Shown here: positions 1-5,998 of the stretch, in pieces
Numbering within the stretch: the stretch's first letter is position 1
Layout: each line of letters opens with the position of its first letter
Source of the DNA: an uncultured Bacilli bacterium
GTDB taxonomy: Bacteria > Bacillota_I > Bacilli_A > RF39 > UBA660
Assembly: GCA_944350405.1 (NCBI GenBank)
Contig: CALVPC010000046.1
Location: 1 to 7,903, forward strand
Direction of reading: 5' to 3'
Length of the DNA: 7,903 bases
Program-made: the position numbers and the translations under genes
The notes under the pieces: model-generated
The model's input: only the letters and a program-made list of their open reading frames with translations
What the model was told of the DNA's origin: nothing
Database searches by the model: none

Positions 1-1679
1 GCAAGTCCTGCTCCAGATTTTATCATATTTCCAATATCTTTGAATGAACCATTAATATCTAAACCAAATATTTTAGATATCATACTTGGTATCAATTTTG
101 CAAATATTAATATACCTATTATAACGAAGAAATATTCTATTCCCTCTAAGTCTAAATCTGTTAATTGATCAATTAATACTAACGCAATTTTTATTGCCAT
201 TAATTTTATGAATAAGTCAATATAAACAGAGAAGAACATTTTCAACCAATTCATAAAAATTTTATCCTTTGGATCAACATAGCTTATTATTGGAATCGGA
301 GCTATCATTTTTAATAATAGTAATTTAAAATTACGAACAACTACGTCCACACATAGCATAATAATGAATACAATAAGTAAAATGCCAGCAATTAATGCAA
401 TTACAAATTCTAATGTTAAATCTTCACCATCCATCAAATCAACAATTTTTTTACCTCCATCTTTAGCACTAGTTCCTTCTACTAAACCAAATTGTGCTTC
501 TTTAGCATCTTCACATTCACTTGAACTATCGGCATTACAAGTTTGAAAACTACTTGCTAAATTTGTAATGAATTCTATTGCTGAATTGCTAACTCCAGGT
601 AACCAACTGTTTCTTGATTCTATTTTTTCTACTATATTAGTATCACATTCGTCAGGATCATTTAAACATGCATCAACATATTCCTCATAATTATCATCTA
701 TATCATCTTCAACAGATCCATCCATATCAGCAAGTGAGTTATATCCTATATAAACTGCAGAATCTTCATCTGGATTGTGGACTAATCTTCCTATTTGTGC
801 TCCATATTTCATAATTCCCCAATTTTCACATTCAACTACAGATTTTTCAGTAATACTTGGACTTCCTCCCGCTTTAAAATTTGGATCAGAAAAATTATAA
901 CCTCCTTCGCTCCCTATAAATGCTTCTGCTGTCATATTACTGTTATCGCTTATTTTAACGCCTTTTTTAACATCACTATCAGCATAATAAAATGTAACTT
1001 TATAATATTCCGTACCTACGTTTGCTTTTGCTTCATTTTGACATTTTTCACATTCACTTTTGTTATATTCACTACTACCAAGCTGACATATTGGTTTAGC
1101 TTTACATTCTCTAATTAGTGCTGATGAGCTTGTACTACTATTTTTATAAACTTTTTGAGCAAAATAACATGTTTTACTTTTTGTTGCAGCATAAACATCT
1201 TCAAATAATAAATTATTGTTATATAATAACTTAGATGTACTTGTATTTTCTTTTGTTATATCTATTTTTTTACTTTCTGACATATTAGAACCAGATATAA
1301 AATTATTTACAAGTCCATCTTCTCCAATTACAGCTTCCTGCACTCTATTTAATAATCCATCGGATCTCATCACAAAAGATGTCGGTGCAAAAACAAGCAG
1401 TAATACTATCGAAGTTACTATTCTTGTTAGTAATTTCCCTGCCCCTGCATTTTTATCATTTACTTGATCAGGATTTATTATCATATTAATTAATCCAACA
1501 GTTACTCTAAATAACATAAAAACACCAGCTATCGTATATAAACTTTGAGCAAAAGAATCAAAATTATATCCTGACGTTTTTTCTACTAAAGTTAGCATTA
1601 AATCGTATGTTTTTGCTAGAGTACCATATAAACCTTTAATAAGGCCATATAATCCTCCATTAATTAATAATATTTGCAT
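1..1679 (-). CDS. TrbL/VirB6-like T4SS channel protein with Cys-rich ectodomain (3' end beyond window)
   Basis: An open frame of 559 codons runs from ATG at 1679 to the left edge with no stop, so the C-terminus is missing. I checked the frame codon by codon. Predicted layout: membrane segments near residues 45-68 and 84-104, a hydrophilic region about 106-420, a membrane segment 425-447, then further ones near 483-505 and 517-537. The stretch NPDQVNDKNAGAGKLLTRIV (69-88) and the segment 449-473, with KMIAPIPIISYVDPKD, resemble the conserved core of Gram-positive TrbL/VirB6-type proteins (TrbL_3-like family). Such proteins form the inner-membrane channel of type IV secretion systems. The outer region holds ten cysteines (171, 192, 198, 210, 213, 284, 338, 345, 381, 389) and an acidic patch near 318-332. 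The ribosome site TAGGAGGT reuses the stop codon of the upstream pilin gene, so the two are co-transcribed. The family call is from remembered motifs; the large Cys-rich insert is the unusual part. Confidence 0.75.
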   Translation of the reverse strand, partial: MQILLINGGLYGLIKGLYGTLAKTYDLMLTLVEKTSGYNFDSFAQSLYTIAGVFMLFRVTVGLINMIINPDQVNDKNAGAGKLLTRIVTSIVLLLVFAPTSFVMRSDGLLNRVQEAVIGEDGLVNNFISGSNMSESKKIDITKENTSTSKLLYNNNLLFEDVYAATKSKTCYFAQKVYKNSSTSSSALIRECKAKPICQLGSSEYNKSECEKCQNEAKANVGTEYYKVTFYYADSDVKKGVKISDNSNMTAEAFIGSEGGYNFSDPNFKAGGSPSITEKSVVECENWGIMKYGAQIGRLVHNPDEDSAVYIGYNSLADMDGSVEDDIDDNYEEYVDACLNDPDECDTNIVEKIESRNSWLPGVSNSAIEFITNLASSFQTCNADSSSECEDAKEAQFGLVEGTSAKDGGKKIVDLMDGEDLTLEFVIALIAGILLIVFIIMLCVDVVVRNFKLLLLKMIAPIPIISYVDPKDKIFMNWLKMFFSVYIDLFIKLMAIKIALVLIDQLTDLDLEGIEYFFVIIGILIFAKLIPSMISKIFGLDINGSFKDIGNMIKSGAGL

Positions 1680-1685
1680 GATTAT

Positions 1686-1693
1686 ACCTCCTA
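1686..1693 (-). promoter_or_regulatory. Ribosome binding site overlapping the stop codon of pilin 3
   Basis: On the minus strand the sequence reads TAGGAGGT followed by 6 nt and ATG (1679). The TAG is the stop codon of the upstream pilin-like gene. This fixes the start of the VirB6-like gene and implies translational coupling between the two. Confidence 0.8.
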
Positions 1694-1996
1694 CTCAATA
1701 CCACAAACTCCTGTAGCCATGCCTGCAAAATCTAGTAATACATTTATTATAGTAGGCATAAAAAACACCACTACACCTATGATTAATCTTTTAATTGAAT
1801 TAGATAATGACTCTTTTACAGCTTTTTCATCTTGAGCCATTACTGCTTTTACCATATCAACAGTACATAATACTAAAACCAAAATAGGAACAGCTATTTT
1901 AATTATTGTAAATATTTCTTGTAAAATATTGTTAAATTCTGTTCCCAAAATACTACAATCATCAAGAACATTTATATAATTTATTAAAAAATCCAT
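1691..1996 (-). CDS. T4SS pilin-like small membrane protein 3
   Basis: A 101-residue protein, starting at ATG 1996. A longer reading from GTG at 2005 is possible, but that GTG lies inside the Shine-Dalgarno sequence AAGGTGAT (2001-2008), so the ATG is preferred. Two hydrophobic segments lie at about residues 25-47 and 70-90, separated by a polar loop. The loop contains VKAVMAQDEKAVKE, a diverged copy of the KAVMAGE(E/D)K loop in the two genes upstream. This arrangement (outer N-terminus, two helices with a charged inner loop, outer C-terminus) fits VirB2/T4SS_pilin-like subunits that build the secretion channel or pilus. It keeps an outer pair of cysteines (C14, C98) but lacks the CxxC tail of its paralogs, and has an extra Cys (C44) within the first helix. 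It sits 11 nt before the VirB6-like gene, behind its own promoter, so it may be the subunit dedicated to that channel. Family assignment is by pattern. Confidence 0.72.
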   Translation of the reverse strand: MDFLINYINVLDDCSILGTEFNNILQEIFTIIKIAVPILVLVLCTVDMVKAVMAQDEKAVKESLSNSIKRLIIGVVVFFMPTIINVLLDFAGMATGVCGIE

Positions 1997-2000
1997 CTCT

Positions 2001-2008
2001 ATCACCTT
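2001..2008 (-). promoter_or_regulatory. Ribosome binding site that sets the pilin 3 start
   Basis: Minus-strand AAGGTGAT lies 4 nt before ATG 1996 (its core AGGTG about 6 nt away). It covers the alternative GTG at 2003-2005, which argues against that GTG being the initiator. Confidence 0.7.
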
Positions 2009-2027
2009 TACACTATTTATCTATTTT

Positions 2028-2056
2028 ATTATAACAAAAAAAAAAGTACAAAACAA
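2028..2056 (-). promoter_or_regulatory. Promoter for pilin 3 and the VirB6-like gene
   Basis: Minus strand: TTGTTT (2051-2056), a 17-nt spacer, then TATAAT (2028-2033) preceded by TG one base away, which gives a perfect extended -10. The predicted start is near 2021, leaving a leader of about 25 nt before ATG 1996. The spacer contains the T-tract of the terminator-like hairpin directly upstream. Confidence 0.55.
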
Positions 2057-2075
2057 TATAGTTTTTATACTTTTT
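2036..2075 (-). terminator. A+U-rich terminator-like hairpin after pilin 2
   Basis: Minus strand: AAAAAGTA (2068-2075) pairs with TACTTTTT (2041-2048). A second nested stem, AAAAC/GTTTT, lies inside, and the T-tract continues to ten T (2036-2045). It begins about 17 nt after the stop of pilin 2. The stem has few G-C pairs, so termination may be partial. Confidence 0.4.
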
Positions 2076-2091
2076 ATTATTTTTTACTTTA

Positions 2092-2430
2092 TTAGCACTT
2101 TCCTGGATTAGTAGCACAATTAAAGCATATCGCTGCATCTCCACCAGCAACATTTTCTCCAATTAAGCCAAATACAACTTTTACGATTATTACTACGAAG
2201 AATATTGCTACACCATATATAAGTCTCAAAAGTAGCATTTTTTGGGCTTCTTTAATTTTTTTATCTTCTCCAGCCATTACTGCTTTTCCTAAATCGATTG
2301 TAGCAAGTAATACAATAATAATTGGAATTCCTATTTGTAAAATATTAATAATATTACCTAAAAATTGCCAAATTGGTTTTGTATCAGTACAAAAATCTAC
2401 GGCTACTTGAAATAAACTTGCTAATTCCAT
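2092..2430 (-). CDS. T4SS pilin-like small membrane protein 2
   Basis: A 112-residue protein starting at ATG 2430, with GAGAGGT about 9 nt upstream. Hydrophobic segments lie at about residues 24-47 and 69-91. The loop between them, LGKAVMAGEDKKIKEAQK (48-65), and the start of the second helix, RLIYGVAIFFV (69-79), are nearly the same as in pilin 1, so the two are tandem paralogs. The layout fits VirB2/T4SS_pilin-like subunits that assemble in the cytoplasmic membrane. Four cysteines match pilin 1 in position: C14 in FCTDT before the first helix, then C102-x-x-C105 and C112 after the second. All would face outward under the expected topology, so disulfides are plausible. A promoter and palindrome lie just upstream and a weak terminator follows. 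No signal-peptide cleavage site is evident; the first helix itself would serve as the membrane signal. No close homologue is recognised by name. Confidence 0.72.
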   Translation of the reverse strand: MELASLFQVAVDFCTDTKPIWQFLGNIINILQIGIPIIIVLLATIDLGKAVMAGEDKKIKEAQKMLLLRLIYGVAIFFVVIIVKVVFGLIGENVAGGDAAICFNCATNPGKC

Positions 2431-2463
2431 ATATTTATAACCTCTCTTTCATCTATCTAAATA

Positions 2464-2482
2464 TATATTACTATGTAATATA
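2464..2482. repeat. 19-bp palindrome in the pilin 2 promoter
   Basis: TATATTAC-TAT-GTAATATA is a perfect inverted repeat with 8-bp arms. It covers the -10 hexamer and most of the spacer of the pilin 2 promoter. Ten bases of it (TATGTAATAT) recur in the palindrome of the pilin 1 promoter. It is a candidate operator; the high A+T content makes chance symmetry easier. Confidence 0.45.
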
Positions 2483-2494
2483 CTCTAAAGTCAA
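2465..2494 (-). promoter_or_regulatory. Promoter for pilin 2
   Basis: Minus strand: TTGACT (2489-2494), an 18-nt spacer, and TAATAT (2465-2470). The predicted start is near 2458, leaving a leader of about 28 nt before ATG 2430, similar to the leaders of the other two pilin genes. There is no clear terminator between pilin 1 and pilin 2, so read-through from the upstream promoter is also possible. Confidence 0.5.
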
Positions 2495-2533
2495 ATAATT
2501 TTTGATATTTTTCTATTTATTTTACTATTTTTA

Positions 2534-2920
2534 TTAAATACTATCATTATTACTGTTATTATCTTCTATTTCTTCAGCGTCTTTAATTTCTTCTACATAT
2601 TTTAAACAACTTTTATTATGTGGTGTGGTAGTACAGTCCCAACATACTTTTGTATCTCCTTCATCTGTTTCTACACCTAATAATCCAAATATAACTTTTA
2701 CTATAGAAAATACAAAAAATATTGCTACACCATATATTAATCTTTTTATAAAGCTCTTTTGAGCTTCTTTTACTACTTTTTCTTCTCCAGCCATTACTGC
2801 TTTCCCTAAGTCTAATATACCTAGAACTATTATTATTATGGGAATGATAATCCTAATTATATAGATAATTTCTCCAATAAAATGCCAAATAATAGCTGTA
2901 TCTGCGCAAAAGGTATTCAT
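2534..2920 (-). CDS. T4SS pilin-like small membrane protein 1 with acidic tail
   Basis: A 128-residue protein starting at ATG 2920, with GGTGGT just upstream. Hydrophobic segments lie at about residues 10-38 and 60-82, joined by a charged loop, LGKAVMAGEEKVVKEAQK (38-55), nearly identical to that of pilin 2. The layout fits VirB2/T4SS_pilin-like subunits. C5 lies before the first helix in FCADT, and C93-x-x-C96 and C105 lie after the second; all four correspond to cysteines in pilin 2 and should be outside the membrane. Unlike its paralogs it carries an extra C-terminal tail of about 20 residues that is acidic and rich in Asn and Ser (108-128), probably disordered. It is the first gene of the secretion block. 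It is divergent from the thioredoxin-like gene and has the best-looking promoter of the three pilins. The function is inferred from architecture and from the VirB6-like neighbour. Confidence 0.72.
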   Translation of the reverse strand: MNTFCADTAIIWHFIGEIIYIIRIIIPIIIIVLGILDLGKAVMAGEEKVVKEAQKSFIKRLIYGVAIFFVFSIVKVIFGLLGVETDEGDTKVCWDCTTTPHNKSCLKYVEEIKDAEEIEDNNSNNDSI

Positions 2921-2948
2921 AAAACCACCACCATTAATTCATTTGATA

Positions 2949-2977
2949 ATTATACCATATTATATGTAATATGTCCA
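2949..2977 (-). promoter_or_regulatory. Promoter for pilin 1
   Basis: Minus strand: TGGACA (2972-2977), a 17-nt spacer, and TATAAT (2949-2954), with TGG in front of the -10 making it an extended -10. It differs from the vegetative consensus at one base. The start is expected near 2942, about 22 nt before ATG 2920. Confidence 0.7.
2956..2973. repeat. 18-bp palindrome between the -35 and -10 of the pilin 1 promoter
   Basis: CATATTA-TATG-TAATATG has perfect 7-bp arms and lies almost wholly in the promoter spacer, touching the -35. A protein bound here would block RNA polymerase. It shares the 10-mer TATGTAATAT with the palindrome at 2464-2482. Candidate operator only. Confidence 0.45.
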
Positions 2978-3008
2978 CCAGTTTACAATTATAGCTTATT
3001 AACTATTT

Positions 3009-3037
3009 TTGTATCTTTATGATTTTTGTGGTATTAT
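3009..3037 (+). promoter_or_regulatory. Possible promoter of the thioredoxin-like gene
   Basis: TTGTAT (3009-3014), 17 nt, and TATTAT (3032-3037) preceded by TGG, giving an extended -10. The leader would be only about 13 nt, with the ribosome site at its very start. An alternative is TTTACA (2982-2987), 16 nt, TATTTT (3004-3009), which would leave a leader of about 40 nt and sit back to back with the pilin 1 promoter. Confidence 0.35.
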
Positions 3038-3056
3038 TATATGCGAGGTGTTTTGT

Positions 3057-3488
3057 ATGAAAAAAAAGTTAGGTTTAATTATATTTTTATTTATAATTAT
3101 TATATTAATAGTGTTATCTATTGTTTTTTCTGATAGTGATGATAAATATATACAAGAAGTGAGTATTAGTGAGGCTGTTCAAAAAATTAATAATGATGAT
3201 ACGTTTATTCTTTATGCTATGCAAGAGACTTGTAAACACTGCGAAGCGTTCTATCCTACTTTTATTGAGGTTTTAAGAGAATATGATTTAGTTGCTTATG
3301 CTATGGATATTAGTAATATAAGTGATGAAGATTTACAATTATATAATGAATATTTTGATATTTCTGGTACTCCGACTGTTTTGTTCTACGATAAAGGAGA
3401 TTTATCTTTAATTAATATTGAAGGCTCGCAAGCTAAAGATAGAGTTATTTCTAAATTAGAAGCTGCAGGATTTATTAATCAAGAATAA
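3057..3488 (+). CDS. Membrane-anchored thioredoxin-like thiol-disulfide oxidoreductase
   Basis: A 143-residue protein. I chose ATG 3057 because GAGGTG (3045-3050) stands 6 nt before it. A longer frame from TTG 3009 has no ribosome site and would put extra residues before the obvious KKK-hydrophobic signal anchor. Residues 5-24 form one membrane helix and the rest should face outward. A short thioredoxin fold follows: a strand FILYAM (50-55), the active site C59-K-H-C62 in an ETCKHCEAFYP context, and the cis-proline motif GTPTVLFY (P106). Family members exchange disulfides in exported proteins; whether this one oxidises, reduces or isomerises cannot be told from the motif. It is divergent from the pilin genes and convergent with the PBP gene. 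The Cys-containing pilins and the ten-Cys VirB6-like protein next door are its most likely clients, which is an inference from context. No partner such as CcdA or DsbB is visible here. Confidence 0.85.
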   Translation: MKKKLGLIIFLFIIIILIVLSIVFSDSDDKYIQEVSISEAVQKINNDDTFILYAMQETCKHCEAFYPTFIEVLREYDLVAYAMDISNISDEDLQLYNEYFDISGTPTVLFYDKGDLSLINIEGSQAKDRVISKLEAAGFINQE

Positions 3489-3543
3489 TATATTTTTATA
3501 ATTTTTGGTAAATTTTGCCATATTTGCTTTTATTATTCATTAT

Positions 3544-3572
3544 AAAACAGAGTTCTTTAAAAACTCTGTTTT
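3544..3572. terminator. Bidirectional intrinsic terminator between convergent genes
   Basis: AAAACAGAGTT (3544-3554), a 7-nt loop, and AACTCTGTTTT (3562-3572) form a perfect 11-bp stem. On the plus strand TTTTGTTATTTTT follows, a good U-tract for the thioredoxin-like gene. On the minus strand the stem ends in TTTT, enough to serve the PBP operon, whose stop codon is 23 nt upstream. Confidence 0.85.
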
Positions 3573-3594
3573 GTTATTTTTATATTTTATCTAA

Positions 3595-5679
3595 CTATTT
3601 TAATGTAAAAGTTACTTTTTTATCAGATGTGCTTTGACTTGATATATATCCATATCCTTTAAAAGTACATTTTAGATTTAACATATTGCATACAGCTTTT
3701 GCTTCTTGTTTACTATACCCTTTTAAATTAGGTATTTTAGGATTATTACTATTAGTTAATAATATTAATGTGTCATTACTACTTAGTATACTTCCTTTGG
3801 CAGGATATTGATTTATTATTTTATTTCCAGTTCCTATATATAATTTTTTTACGTTTTTTGTTTTGCTTTCTACATCTGTTTTTGTCTTATTAAGATAATT
3901 ATCTACTATAAAATTTTCTATTGTATCATCTTCTTCTTCAGAAAAAATATTTAGATATTTATTCATATTTTCTATTATTGATGTTACAGCTTTAGAAATT
4001 GGTGTACTAGTTCCTGAACGTTTTACTGAAGCATATATTATTACTTCTGGATCATCTTTTGGCCACATACCAACAAAGCTTCTAGTCATATTGTAATCAT
4101 CTGTATAGTATGATCCTGCTTTTTCATTTACTAACTGAGCTGTTCCAGTTTTACCAATTACATCAGAGTTTTTTACTTTATAGATTGTACCCGTTGCTCC
4201 ATACCAATTAGAGTTAACAACATTATACATTAATTCTTTCATTTTATCTGTTGTTTCTTTTGATGCTACTTGGCCAAGTTCTTCTCTTTGTCCGGTATAA
4301 ACTTCTTTATTATTTTCATCTAAAACTTTTGATATTATATATGGTTTTAACATAATGCCATCATTAGCTATTGAAGTTAATGCTTTTATATGTTGCATTG
4401 GAGTTGTTGTAATTCCTTGTCCAAATGATGCATTATATACTTCAGTTTGATAATTAAATTTTATTTGCCCTGATACTTCATTGGCTAAAGTAATTCCTGT
4501 TTTTGTTCCAAATCCTAATTTTTTATAATAATCTTGTAAAATAGTTTTATTGATAAAATTATTCATTATATTGATAACTCCGACATTACTTGATGCGATA
4601 AATCCTTGATCGTAAGTAATTGTTCCAAATCCTTGTGGCAACCAGTCATATATTTTTGTTTCATCTTCAGTTTCATATACTCCAGATTTAAACTTATCAC
4701 TACCACGATAAGTTCCTGCTTCCATCGCTGCCATATATGTATATATTTTCATTATTGATCCTGGTTCATAAGCTTCTGCTACTGTAATATCAGTCCAATT
4801 TTCAATATCTCTTGTGTTAGGATCAAACGTTGGACTTTGTCCTGTTCCTAATATTTCTCCAGTTTTAGCATCTGCTACTACTATAGTCATCCAATCAAAG
4901 TTATAGTTTTCTTCAGCTTCTCCTATAGCTTGCTCTACAAAAAATTGAATATTAGAATCTATTGTTAAATAGACATCATTTCCATCTACAGCATCTACTG
5001 TTACCTCTTTTGTTCCAGGAATTTTATATCCATTTAAGTCTTTTTGATAAGTTGTATATCCATCTGTTCCTGAAAGTACATCATTTAATAATTCTTCCAT
5101 GCCAAATTCCCCAACTATTTTCCCATCTTCGTTTGTAGTTGCATATCCTAAGACATAAGAGGCAAAACTTCCATTTGGATAATATCTTTTAACGTCTTCT
5201 ATAAAGTCAATTCCTGGTAAGTTTAATTTTTCTATTTCTTCTTTTTCTAGTTCTGTAAGCCCTTTACCAGCTGTTCCAAATTCTACTTGATACATGTTTT
5301 CTTGGTTTAATATTTCATATATGTCGTCTTCTTTCATGTCTATTACTGTAGCTAATTTTTTGGCGGTATTTTTTTTGTCTTTTACATGATAAAGTTCATC
5401 TTCTCCTTCACTTCTAGATTCATCTAAATAAGCTATTAGAGTGTATGACGAGACATTTATTGCTAAAGCTTCACCATTTCTATCGTAAATATTACCTCTT
5501 TTGGCAGGTATTGTTTTAGATACTACACTACGACTTTGAGCAAATTCTTTTAAATTTACTCCGTCTACTTCTTTGGCAAGTGATAGATATGCTGTTCTAT
5601 AAATAAGTATTAAAAAACAAAAAAGAGCAATTACAATAAATATATTTATTATTTTATTATTGTATTTACTCTTTTTCAT
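3595..5679 (-). CDS. Class B penicillin-binding protein, FtsI/PBP2B type, with PASTA domains
   Basis: A 694-residue D,D-transpeptidase that cross-links septal peptidoglycan on the outer face of the membrane. Residues 11-33 form the single N-terminal membrane anchor. The PBP dimerisation region starts at about 50 with the conserved RGNIYDRNGEALA (61-73). The transpeptidase domain, about 230-575, has all three catalytic motifs: S308-I-M-K311 with the nucleophile serine, S363-S-N365, and K510-T-G512 in GKTGTAQL. Two PASTA-like repeats follow (about 585-643 and 645-694), as in Bacillus PBP2B and SpoVD. Length is normal for the family. ATG 5679 is preceded by AAGGTGAT, and only 15 nt separate it from ftsL. 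It is the last gene of the operon and ends at the shared terminator; the usual mraY does not follow. The vegetative (PBP2B/FtsI) role is favoured over sporulation (SpoVD), because this is the only such gene seen after ftsL. Confidence 0.95.
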   Translation of the reverse strand: MKKSKYNNKIINIFIVIALFCFLILIYRTAYLSLAKEVDGVNLKEFAQSRSVVSKTIPAKRGNIYDRNGEALAINVSSYTLIAYLDESRSEGEDELYHVKDKKNTAKKLATVIDMKEDDIYEILNQENMYQVEFGTAGKGLTELEKEEIEKLNLPGIDFIEDVKRYYPNGSFASYVLGYATTNEDGKIVGEFGMEELLNDVLSGTDGYTTYQKDLNGYKIPGTKEVTVDAVDGNDVYLTIDSNIQFFVEQAIGEAEENYNFDWMTIVVADAKTGEILGTGQSPTFDPNTRDIENWTDITVAEAYEPGSIMKIYTYMAAMEAGTYRGSDKFKSGVYETEDETKIYDWLPQGFGTITYDQGFIASSNVGVINIMNNFINKTILQDYYKKLGFGTKTGITLANEVSGQIKFNYQTEVYNASFGQGITTTPMQHIKALTSIANDGIMLKPYIISKVLDENNKEVYTGQREELGQVASKETTDKMKELMYNVVNSNWYGATGTIYKVKNSDVIGKTGTAQLVNEKAGSYYTDDYNMTRSFVGMWPKDDPEVIIYASVKRSGTSTPISKAVTSIIENMNKYLNIFSEEEDDTIENFIVDNYLNKTKTDVESKTKNVKKLYIGTGNKIINQYPAKGSILSSNDTLILLTNSNNPKIPNLKGYSKQEAKAVCNMLNLKCTFKGYGYISSQSTSDKKVTFTLK

Positions 5680-5694
5680 TTTTTATCACCTTAC

Positions 5695-5985
5695 TTACTC
5701 TATAGTTTTAATGCTATTACTAGTATAACTTAAACCCATTTCTTTTGCAACTTCTTCTAAGTTGTCTAGTGATGCTAGTTCATTTATTTTCATTTCTAAA
5801 CTTTCATTATTTTTAGTTTGGGTAGCAATTTGTTCTCTGCTGCTTTCTACTTCGTAATTGACTTCACTAAGAGCGCTTTTACTATAAACACTCATGAATG
5901 GATAACAAGCACAAATTATTCCTGTTATTAAAAATAAAACAATTTCATATTTTGTAAATTTTACTTTTCCTTTTCTTTTTTTCAT
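5695..5985 (-). CDS. ftsL: FtsL-like divisome protein
   Basis: A 96-residue bitopic protein. It has a basic cytoplasmic start (MKKRKGKVKF), one membrane helix at about residues 13-33, and an outer segment of about 37-75 with the spacing of a coiled coil, ending in LASLDNLEEVAKEMGLSY. This LEEVAKEMG-like element is typical of FtsL/DivIC proteins. FtsL links DivIB/FtsQ and DivIC/FtsB and activates the FtsW-PBP pair at the septum. Sequence identity in this family is low, so the name rests on size, layout and its fixed place between rsmH and the PBP gene. AAAGGAGA upstream of ATG 5985 is a strong ribosome site and overlaps the rsmH stop codon, suggesting translational coupling. Confidence 0.88.
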   Translation of the reverse strand: MKKRKGKVKFTKYEIVLFLITGIICACYPFMSVYSKSALSEVNYEVESSREQIATQTKNNESLEMKINELASLDNLEEVAKEMGLSYTSNSIKTIE

Positions 5986-5998
5986 AATTTTGTCTCCT

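Noticed and set aside
364..1467. Plus-strand open frames at 364-546, 795-1118 and 1216-1467
   Set aside because: They lie opposite the continuous 559-codon minus-strand VirB6-like frame, have no ribosome sites and encode low-complexity Phe/Ser/Thr-rich peptides typical of antisense shadows.
1997..2005. GTG start three codons upstream for pilin 3
   Set aside because: The GTG lies within the AAGGTGAT ribosome site used by ATG 1996.
2491..2505. Small inverted repeat TCAAA/TTTGA between pilin 1 and pilin 2 as a terminator
   Set aside because: The stem is only 5 bp, almost all A-T, lacks a U-tract, and overlaps the -35 of the pilin 2 promoter.
3009..3056. 16-residue N-terminal extension of the thioredoxin-like protein from TTG 3009
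   Set aside because: No ribosome site precedes it; ATG 3057 has GAGGTG at ideal distance and begins a standard signal anchor. The candidate promoter also lies in this stretch.
3505..3530. GGTAA...TTGCC hairpin after the thioredoxin-like gene
   Set aside because: It is short with a wobble pair; the perfect 11-bp stem at 3544-3572 explains termination better.
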